Shown piece after piece: positions 1 through 8,233 of a DNA stretch of 19,686 nucleotides. The DNA is from Alphaproteobacteria bacterium (lineage in GTDB: Bacteria; Pseudomonadota; Alphaproteobacteria; UBA828). The position numbers and the translations under genes were made by a program. Positions within the stretch are counted from its first letter, which is position 1, and each line of letters starts with the position of its first letter. The stretch covers positions 1 through 19,686 of the forward strand of contig JABJCZ010000166.1 in the NCBI GenBank assembly GCA_018668475.1. Direction: 5' to 3'. Below the pieces are notes generated by a model that saw only the letters and a list, made by a program, of their open reading frames with translations, searched no databases and was not told where the DNA came from.

Positions 1-555
1 GAACAAACACTGGCCGAGGCAACTCAAAGCCCCTACGGCGATGATGAAAATGAGCTGGAGCCGATTCGCGTGCTTGTGGTGCGCGGGGGTGATTACTATG
101 GCCCAACCGTTCGCAACGAGCTTGCCGACTGGGTTTTTGATCGTGCCCGGCAGGGCAAGGCACAAACCGTGTTTGGCCAGATGGACGTTGCCCATGAATG
201 GCTGTTCGTGCCTGATCTCGCCCGAGCGGCGGTTGATCTATTGGCGGTTCGAGACCAGCTCGCACCGTTTGAGGTCGTCAACGTACCGGGCCATCTGGCC
301 GACTCAAAAGCCGCTTTTTGTAGAGAGGTGGCCGAGGTCGCTGGCAAGCCGGGCCTGAAGGCCAAGGCCATGCCGTGGTGGCAGATTCGGCTGTTTGGCC
401 TGTTTAACGGGCCGGCTCGGGAGATGCTTGAAATGCGCTATCTGTTTGACACAACCGTCTGTCTCGATGGCAGCCGGTTGCGGGGGCTATTGCCCGCCTT
501 TACGCCAACACCGCTTGATGAGGCCATGCGAATTACCCTGGAGAGTTACAGGTAG
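1..555 (+). CDS. NAD-dependent epimerase/dehydratase (extended SDR), 5'-truncated by the window edge
   Basis: The reading frame is open from base 1 to the TAG at 553-555 and shows 184 residues of a C-terminal part. The segment RVLVVRGGDYYGP followed by a variable region, a HEWLFVPDLARAAVDLL stretch and the segment VVNVPGH are typical of the second half of extended short-chain dehydrogenases acting on nucleotide-sugar-like or other NAD(P)-linked substrates. In that family a YGP motif follows the substrate loop and a V-x-D-x-A-x-A helix follows it. The Rossmann glycine motif and the catalytic Tyr-Lys pair would lie upstream of the window, so the reaction cannot be assigned. An internal ATG at 70 exists, but the sequence before it (with RVLVVRGG) is family-like, so it is not the real start. 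It converges on tsaD with only 9 bp between the stops. Confidence 0.85.
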   Translation, partial: EQTLAEATQSPYGDDENELEPIRVLVVRGGDYYGPTVRNELADWVFDRARQGKAQTVFGQMDVAHEWLFVPDLARAAVDLLAVRDQLAPFEVVNVPGHLADSKAAFCREVAEVAGKPGLKAKAMPWWQIRLFGLFNGPAREMLEMRYLFDTTVCLDGSRLRGLLPAFTPTPLDEAMRITLESYR

Positions 556-564
556 GAGCGCGCC

Positions 565-1641
565 TTAAGCCTTAGGCCCGAGCTTGCCGGGAGCACCCAT
601 GCCATCCGGGCGCCCGGCGTCGGGATCGAGCGGCCATCTGGCCCGTGGCGCGGCGTCCATGCCATCCACCAGGCCACGTTGCAGGCGTTCAATCCCGGCC
701 CAGGCGATCATCGCGCCGTTATCGGTACACAGCGCGGGCGGCGGCACCACCAGTCGCATGCCATTGCCTGCTGCAACACTGACCAAGCGAGCGCGCAGCG
801 CTTGATTAGCGGCAACGCCGCCGGCGATCACCAGGTCGCCCCCATCGGATCGCACCTCGCGGTAGCTGGCAATCGCGTGGCCAACGCGATCCGCCATCAC
901 GTCACCAACCGCGGCCTGAAATGCGGCGGCAATATCGTCGCGCGCGGTGTCATCAAGATCATCGCCGACGGATTCGACGGTATGCAGAACGGCGGTCTTG
1001 AGGCCGGAAAACGAAAAATCGCAGCCCGCGCGCCCTTTGAGAGGCCGGGGTAATCGGTGGCTGGACGCGTTGCCTCTGGCGGCAGCGGCTTCAATGGCCG
1101 GACCCCCCGGGTAGCCGAGGTCCAGCAGTTTTGCGACCTTGTCAAACGCCTCGCCGGCGGCATCGTCGATCGTCGTGCCAAGCCGGCGGTACTGGCCGAT
1201 GTCTTCAACAATGACCAGTTGGCAGTGCCCGCCCGAGACCAGCAACAAGAGATAGGGAAACGTAATTTTGGCATCGATCAGACGCGGGCTGAGGGCATGC
1301 CCTTCCAGATGATTGAGCGCGATGAGTGGCTTGCCGTGCACGGCGGCGATGGCTTTGCCTGTCATCAGCCCGACCATGACGGCGCCAATCAATCCGGGCC
1401 CGGCGGTGGCCGCAACACCGTCGAGATCAGCAAATGAAACATCGGCCTTGTCCATCGCGCGCGCGATAATGCCGTCGAGATGCTCAAGGTGGCTGCGGGC
1501 CGCTATCTCCGGCACGACGCCCCCATAGGGCGCGTGGTCAGGTATTTGCGACCGCACGATATTTGCCAGAATGTCTCGCTCGCCGGTGACGATCGCTGCC
1601 GCTGTTTCGTCACAACTGCTTTCAATGCCCAGAACAATCAT
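565..1641 (-). CDS. tsaD: tRNA N6-adenosine threonylcarbamoyltransferase TsaD (Gcp/YgjD/Kae1 family)
   Basis: TsaD transfers the threonylcarbamoyl group from threonylcarbamoyl-AMP to N6 of A37 in tRNAs reading ANN codons, working in the cytoplasm with TsaB and TsaE. From the ATG at 1641 the protein has 358 residues. It begins [13 protein letters not shown], the conserved start of the ASKHA-fold family. The metal-binding motif NHLEGH puts His111 and His115 at the same numbers as in E. coli, and CTDNGAMIA gives Asp307 for the third metal ligand. SGGHCQL (about 137-143), [15 protein letters not shown] (about 159) and [10 protein letters not shown] (about 209) are also present. An upstream in-frame ATG at 1674 would add 11 residues that the family lacks, so 1641 is preferred. 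It lies downstream of an NTF2-like gene on the same strand and is divergent from hemC, a usual alphaproteobacterial arrangement. Confidence 0.97.
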   Translation of the reverse strand: MIVLGIESSCDETAAAIVTGERDILANIVRSQIPDHAPYGGVVPEIAARSHLEHLDGIIARAMDKADVSFADLDGVAATAGPGLIGAVMVGLMTGKAIAAVHGKPLIALNHLEGHALSPRLIDAKITFPYLLLLVSGGHCQLVIVEDIGQYRRLGTTIDDAAGEAFDKVAKLLDLGYPGGPAIEAAAARGNASSHRLPRPLKGRAGCDFSFSGLKTAVLHTVESVGDDLDDTARDDIAAAFQAAVGDVMADRVGHAIASYREVRSDGGDLVIAGGVAANQALRARLVSVAAGNGMRLVVPPPALCTDNGAMIAWAGIERLQRGLVDGMDAAPRARWPLDPDAGRPDGMGAPGKLGPKA

Positions 1642-1680
1642 GTGGTTCCAGCCGGGCCGGTCAGGCGCGTGCAAAGTTTG

Positions 1681-2052
1681 TTAATCGTGGGTCTCCATAC
1701 GGAATGTTTTGGAAACGATGACCCACTTGCCGTCCAGCTTCAGCAACGACAGGTGGTCAGTAAAATAGCGCGGCGGTACCGCGCAGTTTACCTTCGCGAG
1801 GGCGGTTTCATCGTCGGACATATCGATGGAAATGATGCGGTCATGCCGGCTTAATTTCTGGCTGGCTGGCGCCTCACGGCCTTTGATGACATCAAACCAT
1901 TGCTCGCGCGACCAGTTGAGGTAAGCGCCGGTGCCGGAGAACAAGTGACAATCGGGGTGGAATACACTGCCAAGCTTTTGTACGTCGCCCTCATATAGAC
2001 CATCAAAATAGGTCTGCAAGGTGGCGCTGATCTCTTTATAAGCATCGCTCAT
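1681..2052 (-). CDS. NTF2-like / SnoaL-like small protein (putative lumazine-binding type)
   Basis: This 123-residue cytoplasmic protein has no signal peptide. It opens with an amphipathic helix (ISATLQTYFDGLYEGDVQKL), followed by a FHPDCHLF segment and a W-rich helix, then beta strands ending LKLDGKWVIVSKTF. That order (helix, a small pocket lined by Tyr/Trp, then a curved sheet ending in a DGKW-V-VSK hairpin) is typical of the NTF2-like superfamily, in particular the group called putative lumazine-binding (DUF4440/Lumazine_bd_2 type). Members bind small ligands or are enzymes with very varied activities, so the substrate is unknown. A purine-rich GGGAGAG lies 6-8 nt before the ATG at 2052. 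It is probably co-transcribed with tsaD, whose ATG lies 39 nt after this stop. Confidence 0.8.
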   Translation of the reverse strand: MSDAYKEISATLQTYFDGLYEGDVQKLGSVFHPDCHLFSGTGAYLNWSREQWFDVIKGREAPASQKLSRHDRIISIDMSDDETALAKVNCAVPPRYFTDHLSLLKLDGKWVIVSKTFRMETHD

Positions 2053-2184
2053 GATAACTCTCTCCCGGGCTTGATTTTAGTATGCGTTCGGGTCGATGGT
2101 GATCGTTGTCTGTGGCGTGCCGTTTCCGGTGGTTCGACCCCGCCATCCTGGCTCGCTCAAGTATGAAAGGAACATGCTCGGCCA

Positions 2185-3126
2185 ATGTCTGCAACCAAGT
2201 CCATAACAATTGGTACTCGCGGCAGCCCGCTGGCGCTCGCTCAGGCCGAAGAGGTGCGGGCGCGCCTTGCTTCAGCGCATCCTGCTCTTGCCGCGCCGGA
2301 CGCGATCCGGATCGAGGTCATTCTTACGTCCGGTGACCGCTTTACCGACCGCCCGCTCGCTGATATTGGCGGGAAAGGACTATTTACCAAGGAAATCGAG
2401 GACGCGTTGCTGGAGCGGCGGATCGATATTGCGGTTCATTCCATGAAGGACGTGCCGACTGTTCTGCCGGATGGGCTGGAAATCAGCTGCATTCTTCCGC
2501 GGGAAGATCCCCGAGATGTTCTGATCGGTGACGGTTTGACCGGTCTGGATTCGTTGCCGCAGGGCGCACGCGTTGGCACGGCGTCGCTTCGCCGCCAGGC
2601 ACAATTGCTGCATCGGCGACCCGATCTGAACATCAACTCGCTGCGGGGGAATGTGCAGACACGCCTGCGCAAGGTCGAGGAGGGCGAGGTTGATGCGACC
2701 CTGCTTGCCTATGCCGGGTTGCGACGGCTCGGATCCTACGATGATAAATGGCCTGTGCTGGGTGTTGATGAGCTCTTGCCGGCAGTGGCTCAGGGCGCCA
2801 TCGGCATAGAGTGCCGTAGCGGCGATACACCGGTGCTGGCCGCGCTTGATCCGCTCAATTGCGCCCAGAGTGCGACGCGAGTCGCATGTGAGCGGGCCTT
2901 GTTGGCCGCGCTCGATGGTTCTTGCCGGACACCCATCGCGGCCCTTGCAGAAATATCAGGCAATGGAAGTCTGCACCTTCGCGCACAGATCGCGACGATT
3001 GATGGACTGACCTGTCACGAGACCGAGCGAAGCGGCAGCGCCAGCGATGCCGTGGCCCTGGGCCATGATGCCGGGGCCGAACTCAAGGCGCGAGGCGGGG
3101 TGGATTTTTTCTCCGACTTGCCATGA
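2185..3126 (+). CDS. hemC: Hydroxymethylbilane synthase (porphobilinogen deaminase)
   Basis: HemC joins four porphobilinogen molecules into hydroxymethylbilane in cytoplasmic tetrapyrrole synthesis. The 313-residue length is normal for the family. The N-terminus ITIGTRGSPLALAQ is the family signature. HSMKDVP carries the catalytic Asp89 (Asp84 in E. coli), GTASLRRQ at 131-138 contributes the two substrate-binding arginines, and DGSCRTP carries Cys247, the attachment point of the dipyrromethane cofactor. A GAAAGGA lies about 14 nt before the ATG at 2185, rather far for a Shine-Dalgarno. The stop overlaps the hemD start in an ATGA, implying translational coupling. It is the first gene of a four-gene cluster (hemC, hemD, mitofilin, hemY). 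The 132-bp gap upstream separates it from the divergent NTF2-like gene; I see no convincing -35/-10 pair there. Confidence 0.97.
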   Translation: MSATKSITIGTRGSPLALAQAEEVRARLASAHPALAAPDAIRIEVILTSGDRFTDRPLADIGGKGLFTKEIEDALLERRIDIAVHSMKDVPTVLPDGLEISCILPREDPRDVLIGDGLTGLDSLPQGARVGTASLRRQAQLLHRRPDLNINSLRGNVQTRLRKVEEGEVDATLLAYAGLRRLGSYDDKWPVLGVDELLPAVAQGAIGIECRSGDTPVLAALDPLNCAQSATRVACERALLAALDGSCRTPIAALAEISGNGSLHLRAQIATIDGLTCHETERSGSASDAVALGHDAGAELKARGGVDFFSDLP

Positions 3127-3878
3127 CCCGCCCGGTCGTGCTCATCACCCGGCCGCGCGTTGATGCCGAAGCATTGGCAGAGGGCGTCAGCAAGTTGGGT
3201 GCCGAACCCTTGATCGTGCCGATGATAGAGATTGCGGCAGCGACAGGTGCGCCGCCTGATTTTGCTGGCGTGCAGGCGGTATTGCTGACCAGCGCCAACG
3301 GGGCTCGGGCGCTGGCAACGCATCTCGTGGCACATGACCCGGCCTACGGGCTCCCGGTGTTTTGCGTTGGTGATGCGACCGCCACAGCTGCGACCGTGTG
3401 CGGGTTTGCCAATGTTAATGCGGCTGGCGGCGATATTGATGCGTTGTCGGGGCTGGTGGCTTCGCGCCTGGATCCGGCTGCCGGGGCGTTGTTCCATGTT
3501 GCCGGGCGGCATGTGGCAGGGGATCTAGGTGGCCGGCTTCAGGCCACGGGGTTTGCGGTTCGCCGGTCGGTTCTGTATGAGGCCCTTGCGGCGACTGAAC
3601 TGGGTGAGCCGCTACGCCAGGCATTGTCCGCCGGAACAGTTGATCTCGCGCTGTTTTTCTCTCCCCGCACCACGAAGACGTTTGCTACGCTTGTGAAAGC
3701 AGCCGGTCTTGCCTCGGGGGTGGCGGCGGCGGTTGCAGTCTGCTTGAGTGAGGCCGTCGCCGTTGAGGCACAAGCATTGCCTTGGGCTGATTGCCCGGTG
3801 GCCGCAGCGCCGACGCAACGGGCACTGATGAGCGTTGCGGAAAAAGTGATTGTGGCGCGTCTCGGCGCCTCAGGTTGA
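3123..3878 (+). CDS. hemD: Uroporphyrinogen-III synthase
   Basis: HemD closes and inverts ring D of hydroxymethylbilane to give uroporphyrinogen III, the branch point to heme, siroheme and cobalamin. The family is very divergent, so the call rests on the pattern and the position. The 251-residue length fits. The N-terminus is VLITRPRVDAEALAEGVSKLG, with the usual VPMIEI strand after it. VLLTSANGARAL (about 57-68), VFCVGDATATAA (about 79-90) and LFFSPRTTKTF (about 177-187) match the recurring S-A-N, V-G-x-x-T-A and FxSP motifs of the two HemD domains. The start ATG overlaps the hemC stop by 4 nt. A 44-nt gap separates it from the mitofilin-like gene. Confidence 0.93.
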   Translation: MTRPVVLITRPRVDAEALAEGVSKLGAEPLIVPMIEIAAATGAPPDFAGVQAVLLTSANGARALATHLVAHDPAYGLPVFCVGDATATAATVCGFANVNAAGGDIDALSGLVASRLDPAAGALFHVAGRHVAGDLGGRLQATGFAVRRSVLYEALAATELGEPLRQALSAGTVDLALFFSPRTTKTFATLVKAAGLASGVAAAVAVCLSEAVAVEAQALPWADCPVAAAPTQRALMSVAEKVIVARLGASG

Positions 3879-3922
3879 AAATGGATACGGGCAACGGATG
3901 TTTGAGCGCGGATACCTAAGCA

Positions 3923-5251
3923 ATGAGTAAGCGGGAACCTCCGGTCATAGATGTGCAGCCGGCGCGGCTACGCCGGCTACTGCCGTGGCGTGTCATTGGC
4001 GTGATTTTGGTAATGATCGTTATCGCGCTATATGTCGCGTGGCCGACAATTGAAGGCGGGTTCACGACGCCGGAATTTACCCAGGCCAGCGACAACGCGG
4101 ACCTTGCCAAATCTGCCCTCAACGCGCTGGACAAACGGCCATCGCCACCGCCGCCACCGCTGGACGACGGCAGCGCGCCACCGCCACCTGAAGTGCCGGT
4201 CGCTGACGGAACCGCCCGTCAGGTGCAGGTCGATCCGGTTGTTGTGGCGCCTGAAGACCCTGAGCCAACTCCATCGCCAGCCGCTGAAGATGCGCCAATT
4301 GTATCTGTGTCCGCAGCTACATCGTCGCCTGACGCTGCACAAATTGCTGCGCTTGAACAGGACCTGGCAGCCCTCGTTGCCCGGTTGGAGAGGCTTGAGG
4401 CTTCGACGGTCGGCGGCGCTCCAGATACCGGGCTTTCCGACAGCGCGCTGACTGACTATGCGATGAGGCTGGACGCGCTTGAACAACGCAGCGCAGCCGA
4501 CCTGGGCTCCGGCACCGAGACTGAGAATGTCACCGCTCTTGTCCAGCGGCTTGATGAGCTGGAAGCCGCTCAGGCAGTTCAGGGATCGCAGGAAGAGCTT
4601 GATGCATACCGCGAGCAGGCCGCAGCGGCGCACCGGCAGGTGCAGGCGCTAAATGCCCGGGTAGCTGACCTTGAGAGCCAAATGCAATCGCGCGCGGCTG
4701 CAGCCAGTCAGTTTGTGCAGCAGTCAGTTTCGGCAGGTCGGTTGATCGTGACCGCGCGCAGCGGAGAAGGCTATGCGGTGCAGCTGGCCGCCCTGCGTGA
4801 GACCGCCCGGGACGACGCGCCGGTGCTGGCCAAGCTGGATGCCTTGCAGGCCTATGCCCGGGCAGGGGTGCCTACCGAAGCTCGTCTGCGCTCGGCGTTT
4901 CCGTCTGTGGCCAGTGACATCGCGCGCGCGGTCAACGCCGCCCACAATGATGGCTGGGTATCGGAAACTGTGGCGGAGCTGAAACGCATTGTCACCGTCA
5001 GGCGAGTGAGCGGCGACGTGCCGCCCGATAGTGTTGACGCCCGGCTGATGACTGCCGAGCGCGCACTTGTTGCCGGTGATCTGCAGGCTGCTGTTGCGGC
5101 ACTGGTCCCTTATGAAGAAGTCGGTGGGCCAGCGGTTGCGGAATGGCTGGACGGCGCGCGAACACGGCTTGATGTTGACCAGACAATTGCGCAACTGGAA
5201 ACCCTGTTGCTGTCTCGCGCCGGCGTGGCGTTGAACGGTGTGGACGAATGA
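3923..5251 (+). CDS. Alphaproteobacterial mitofilin (Mic60-like) inner-membrane protein
   Basis: The 442-residue product has the Mic60 architecture. A basic cytoplasmic N-terminus (1-22) precedes one transmembrane segment (about 23-40, VIGVILVMIVIALYVAW). A Pro/Asp/Glu-rich linker with two proline runs follows (about 72-125), then coiled coil rich in Leu, Glu, Gln and Arg (about 138-265), and a C-terminal mitofilin-type domain (about 275-435). That domain shows YARAGVPTEARLRSAFPSVA, LKRIVTVRRVSGD and AERALVAGDLQAAVAAL. In alphaproteobacteria this family sits in the heme operon and is the bacterial counterpart of mitochondrial Mic60, which shapes cristae; its bacterial role is in inner-membrane or intracytoplasmic-membrane organisation (established for the family, not shown here). 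The stop overlaps the hemY start in an ATGA. The Shine-Dalgarno before the ATG is weak. Confidence 0.92.
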   Translation: MSKREPPVIDVQPARLRRLLPWRVIGVILVMIVIALYVAWPTIEGGFTTPEFTQASDNADLAKSALNALDKRPSPPPPPLDDGSAPPPPEVPVADGTARQVQVDPVVVAPEDPEPTPSPAAEDAPIVSVSAATSSPDAAQIAALEQDLAALVARLERLEASTVGGAPDTGLSDSALTDYAMRLDALEQRSAADLGSGTETENVTALVQRLDELEAAQAVQGSQEELDAYREQAAAAHRQVQALNARVADLESQMQSRAAAASQFVQQSVSAGRLIVTARSGEGYAVQLAALRETARDDAPVLAKLDALQAYARAGVPTEARLRSAFPSVASDIARAVNAAHNDGWVSETVAELKRIVTVRRVSGDVPPDSVDARLMTAERALVAGDLQAAVAALVPYEEVGGPAVAEWLDGARTRLDVDQTIAQLETLLLSRAGVALNGVDE

Positions 5252-6642
5252 TCCGTATTGTTCTGTTCGTCGTGCTCGTGGGTGCTGTTGCGGCCCTCGC
5301 GGTGTTCGTCGCCGATGAGCCGGGCCGGGTCGAGATCGCTTGGGGAGACTGGCTGATAGAAACATCGCCGGGGGCGCTGGCCGCGGCTGTTGCGGCGGTC
5401 GCAGCGGTTGTCGCACTGATCTGGCAGGTTCTGCGCTGGCTACTGCGCGGGCCTGATAATCTCGCCCGCATGCGGCGGCTCGGGCGTCAGCGGCGGGGCT
5501 ACCGGGCGCTGACACTGGGGTTTGTCGCGGCTGCCGCCGGCGATGGTCACCGCGCACGGCGGTTGTCACGACGGGCCAACCTGCTGCTGGAGGAACCCCC
5601 GTTGACCCTGTTGCTCTCGGCCCAGGCCGCGCAGCTTGAGGGCGACGATGATGCGGCAGCGGAATATTTTGAGGCCATGCTGGCGCGACCGGAGACGGAG
5701 TTTCTGGGTCTGCGTGGCCTGCTTGTTCACGCCAATCGATCCGGTGAGAGGGAGCGCGCCCGGGACCTGGCGGAGCGTGCATATCGTATTCGCCCTGAGG
5801 CCGCCTGGGTGCTGACTGCGCTGCTGGAACTGCGCACGCGCGATGGCGATTTTTCGGGTGCGCTGAAGGTTCTGAAAGAGGCCGAACGGAATGATGTCGT
5901 GACGGCGGACGTCGGTAACCGCCGTCGGGCGGCACTTCTGGTTGAAGCAGGGCGGGTTGCCCGGCGCACAGGTGACGGTCGTGACGCGCAGCGTTTGGCG
6001 AGCCGCGCCGTTGATGCCGCGCCGGGGTTTGTGCCCGGCGCCATCGCGGCGGCCGAGACGGCGCTGGCTGTGGGGCGCAACAGTGCGGCGGCAAAAATTA
6101 TCGAACGAGCCTGGCGTCACACGCCGCATCCAGGCCTGGCGACAGCTTATCGCGCTGCGCATGAAGCGCGCGACGAGGTCGGCCAGATGAAGCGGTTGGA
6201 GCGGCTTGCCGCCCTCAACCCGGATCATCCGGAAAGCCATTTGATGCTGGCCGCGGCTGCGCTGGAGGTAAGGCTCTGGGGCACGGCCCGGCAGCATCTG
6301 GTCAAGGCCGAGGGCATGCAGCCGGGCGCCCGCACTTATCGGCTTCTGGCACGGCTGGAGGAAGATGAACACGGCAATACTGAAGCCGCACATGCCTGGC
6401 TCATCAAGGCCAGCGAGGCGCCGTCCGACCCGGTATGGCGCTGTGGCCAGTGCGGCATCCAGCACGCCTCATGGAGCATCGCGTGTTCGTCATGCGGCGC
6501 CCTTGATACGCTGGACTGGGGCGCGCCGGTTGCCGGTCTGGAGCCCCCGGCCGAGGCAAGCAAGCTCGACAAGTCATTGGGCGACAGCGCGATTGATAGT
6601 TTGTCACCTGATAATTCCAATGAGGCCCGAACCGGGGCCTGA
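5248..6642 (+). CDS. hemY: HemY-type TPR membrane protein with a C-terminal zinc ribbon
   Basis: This is the proteobacterial HemY of heme operons (not protoporphyrinogen oxidase), a protein linked to the late heme pathway whose exact role is unresolved. The 464-residue product begins with two membrane segments (about 3-21 and 42-64) separated by the typical GRVEIAWGDWLIETS stretch. A basic loop (NLARMRRLGRQRRGYRAL) and repeated TPR-like helix pairs follow to about residue 392. The end is distinctive: WRCGQCGIQHASW with a second CSSCG, so Cys399, Cys402, Cys413 and Cys416 form a C-x2-C-x10-C-x2-C zinc-ribbon or rubredoxin-like knuckle, then a low-complexity acidic tail. The start ATG overlaps the preceding mitofilin stop. 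The stop lies within a 12-bp tandem repeat. Confidence 0.92.
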   Translation: MIRIVLFVVLVGAVAALAVFVADEPGRVEIAWGDWLIETSPGALAAAVAAVAAVVALIWQVLRWLLRGPDNLARMRRLGRQRRGYRALTLGFVAAAAGDGHRARRLSRRANLLLEEPPLTLLLSAQAAQLEGDDDAAAEYFEAMLARPETEFLGLRGLLVHANRSGERERARDLAERAYRIRPEAAWVLTALLELRTRDGDFSGALKVLKEAERNDVVTADVGNRRRAALLVEAGRVARRTGDGRDAQRLASRAVDAAPGFVPGAIAAAETALAVGRNSAAAKIIERAWRHTPHPGLATAYRAAHEARDEVGQMKRLERLAALNPDHPESHLMLAAAALEVRLWGTARQHLVKAEGMQPGARTYRLLARLEEDEHGNTEAAHAWLIKASEAPSDPVWRCGQCGIQHASWSIACSSCGALDTLDWGAPVAGLEPPAEASKLDKSLGDSAIDSLSPDNSNEARTGA

Positions 6643-6683
6643 CCGCAGCCCTGACCGGAGCCCTGACAGCAGGCCCGACATCA
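6636..6683. repeat. Four-unit 12-bp degenerate tandem repeat spanning the hemY stop
   Basis: Four consecutive 12-nt units are visible at 6636-6647, 6648-6659, 6660-6671 and 6672-6683, with consensus GCCCTGACCGCA. Units 2 and 3 differ at two positions and the outer units at a few more. The hemY TGA (6640-6642) lies in the first unit. The array ends just before the Shine-Dalgarno of the antiporter gene. It looks like local slippage expansion. No protein is read through it in the hemY frame. Confidence 0.7.
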
Positions 6684-6696
6684 GCGAGGAGGCGAC

Positions 6697-7977
6697 ATGT
6701 CGCCGCTCTCACAACACCTGACCATCTCGGTGCTCGCCTTTGGCGTTGTTATCATTGCCGCCATTGTGACACGCAATGCGCTTCGGCGCATCGGCGTGCC
6801 GCCGCTGGTGGGCTTTGTCGTGATCGGGCTGTTGATCGGCCTGTGTGATCATTTCTGGCCGTTCATGGATCGCCAGATCGGCTATTCACTTCATCTGCTG
6901 GGGGAGCTTGGCCTGTTCGCCCTGCTGTTTCGCGTTGGCCTCGACAGCAATTTGCCGGGGCTGGTGCGCCAGTTGCGGCGCGCTTCTGTTATCTGGTTTG
7001 GCAACGTTGTGGTGTCCGGGGGTGCCGGGTTTATCGGCAGTCGCTACGCGCTTGGGCTTGAGCTGGTCCCCAGTATTTTTGTGGCGGTGGCATTTACGGC
7101 AACCAGTATCGGTATCTCCCTCAGTGTCTGGCAGGAGGCGGCTGCGCTCCGCTCCCGAAACGGCGAACTGCTGACCGATGTTGCCGAGCTGGATGATCTC
7201 TCGGCCATCGTTTTCATGATCATCCTGTTTTCCGTACTTCCGTATCTCAATGGCTCGGCCCACGGGTCCAGCATTGAGGTCGCGGGGCATATCGGGGCGG
7301 CGGTGGGTTGGGCCGTCCTCAAGATGGTGCTGTTCGGTGGCGCCTGTGTGTTGTTCTCGCGTTTTGCCGAGCGGCCAATTACCCGGTTTGTCAGCCGGTT
7401 TGAGCCTGTGCCTGACCCCATGCTCGTTATTGTCGGTATTGGTGTCGTGATCGCGGCGGTGGCTGGCTTGCTGGGGTTTTCGCTGGCCGTCGGCGCGTTG
7501 TTTGCCGGCCTTGTGTTCAGCCGCGACCCACAGGCCGTCCGAATCGAATCATCGTTCGTCGTGCTCTACGAACTGTTTGTGCCGTTTTTCTTCATCGCCA
7601 TTGGGCTGCAGGTTGATTGGGCGACCCTCGGCCCTGGCATCACCATTGGGGCGGTATTGCTGGCGTTTGCGGTGGTTGGCAAGTTTGTCGGCGCCTGGGT
7701 CCCGGCGCGGCTCACTTGCTCGGCTGCCGGTGCCAGTCTCATCGCCGTCAGCATGGTGCCGCGCGCTGAAATCGCATTTGTCATCGCGCGTGAGGGCATG
7801 TCGCGCGGCCCCTGGTCCTTACCTGCCGCGGTGTTTTCCGGCGTTGTTTTCGTCTCGCTGATCACGGCCCTGGTGGCGCCTGTGATCACCCGGGTCATGC
7901 TCACCCGCTGGCCCAATGAAACCCTGCCTGAGGAAGACTCGCTGGCCCCGCGCATCGCCAACCGGCCCATTGATTGA
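6697..7977 (+). CDS. Kef/CPA2-type monovalent cation:proton antiporter, membrane domain only
   Basis: The 426-residue polytopic protein has roughly 11-13 hydrophobic segments and belongs to the Na+/H+ exchanger-like CPA2 family, which exchanges K+ or Na+ for H+ across the inner membrane. Typical features are the first helix pair with RRIGVPPLVGFVVIGLLIG, the ELGLFALLFRVGLDSNL helix (family: L-x-L-F-x-x-G-L-x-x-D), the unwound-helix region FTATSIGISLSVW, and the paired acidic residues in AELDDLSAIVFM that carry ions in this family. There is no C-terminal TrkA-N or TrkA-C regulatory domain, unlike KefB/KefC, and I see no KefF/KefG-like partner gene. The ATG at 6697 follows a strong GCGAGGAGGCGAC. 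It is 54 bp from hemY and may be read from the same transcript. Confidence 0.9.
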   Translation: MSPLSQHLTISVLAFGVVIIAAIVTRNALRRIGVPPLVGFVVIGLLIGLCDHFWPFMDRQIGYSLHLLGELGLFALLFRVGLDSNLPGLVRQLRRASVIWFGNVVVSGGAGFIGSRYALGLELVPSIFVAVAFTATSIGISLSVWQEAAALRSRNGELLTDVAELDDLSAIVFMIILFSVLPYLNGSAHGSSIEVAGHIGAAVGWAVLKMVLFGGACVLFSRFAERPITRFVSRFEPVPDPMLVIVGIGVVIAAVAGLLGFSLAVGALFAGLVFSRDPQAVRIESSFVVLYELFVPFFFIAIGLQVDWATLGPGITIGAVLLAFAVVGKFVGAWVPARLTCSAAGASLIAVSMVPRAEIAFVIAREGMSRGPWSLPAAVFSGVVFVSLITALVAPVITRVMLTRWPNETLPEEDSLAPRIANRPID

Positions 7978-8123
7978 CGTGTCCAGAGCCCGCGCGTATG
8001 TTGCCGGCCAATTCTTTGGCCCGTCGATACGTATTGCCGCAAAGCAATGGTTTCGTAACTGTTCGGGGGTGAGGATGCGGGCCGGTGGAATCGCGTATTT
8101 CGGTTTGACCTGACCACCTGTTT

Positions 8124-8152
8124 GCAGCAACGATGCAGTGTGGCGTTGCTGC
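8124..8152. other. Perfect 9-bp inverted repeat immediately upstream of tRNA-Thr
   Basis: GCAGCAACG at 8124-8132 is the exact reverse complement of CGTTGCTGC at 8144-8152, with an 11-nt loop. The structure ends 5 nt before the first base of the tRNA. No T-run follows on either strand, so it is not an ordinary intrinsic terminator. It could be a leader hairpin of the pre-tRNA or an operator overlapping the tRNA promoter. A TTGACC at 8105-8110 is the only -35-like hexamer nearby, and no good -10 is visible. Confidence 0.5.
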
Positions 8153-8157
8153 CATGT

Positions 8158-8233
8158 GCCGCCTTAGCTCAGTTGGTAGAGCATCGCATTCGTAATGCGG
8201 GGGTCGCAAGTTCGAATCTTGCAGGCGGCACCA
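8158..8233 (+). tRNA. tRNA-Thr (anticodon CGT), CCA encoded
   Basis: The 76-nt cloverleaf folds completely. The acceptor GCCGCCT pairs with AGGCGGC in seven pairs. The D arm is GCTCAGTTGGTAGAGC. The anticodon stem TCGCA/TGCGG contains one T-G wobble and has the 7-nt loop TTCGTAA, placing CGT at positions 34-36. The T arm GCAAGTTCGAATCTTGC has the TTCGAAT loop. Discriminator A is followed by the encoded CCA (8231-8233). The anticodon reads ACG codons. As an ANN-decoding tRNA it is expected to carry t6A37, the modification made by the TsaD system. Confidence 0.97.

Noticed and set aside
4724..6094. Long minus-strand open frame (456 codons) opposite the mitofilin and hemY genes
   Set aside because: Its product is rich in Pro, Arg, His and Gln without any domain pattern, as expected from the antisense of GC-rich coding DNA. 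The plus-strand genes have clear family motifs.
8006..8021. Hairpin GGCCAA-TTCT-TTGGCC after the antiporter stop
   Set aside because: The 6-bp stem has no T-run on either strand, so a terminator call is not supported.
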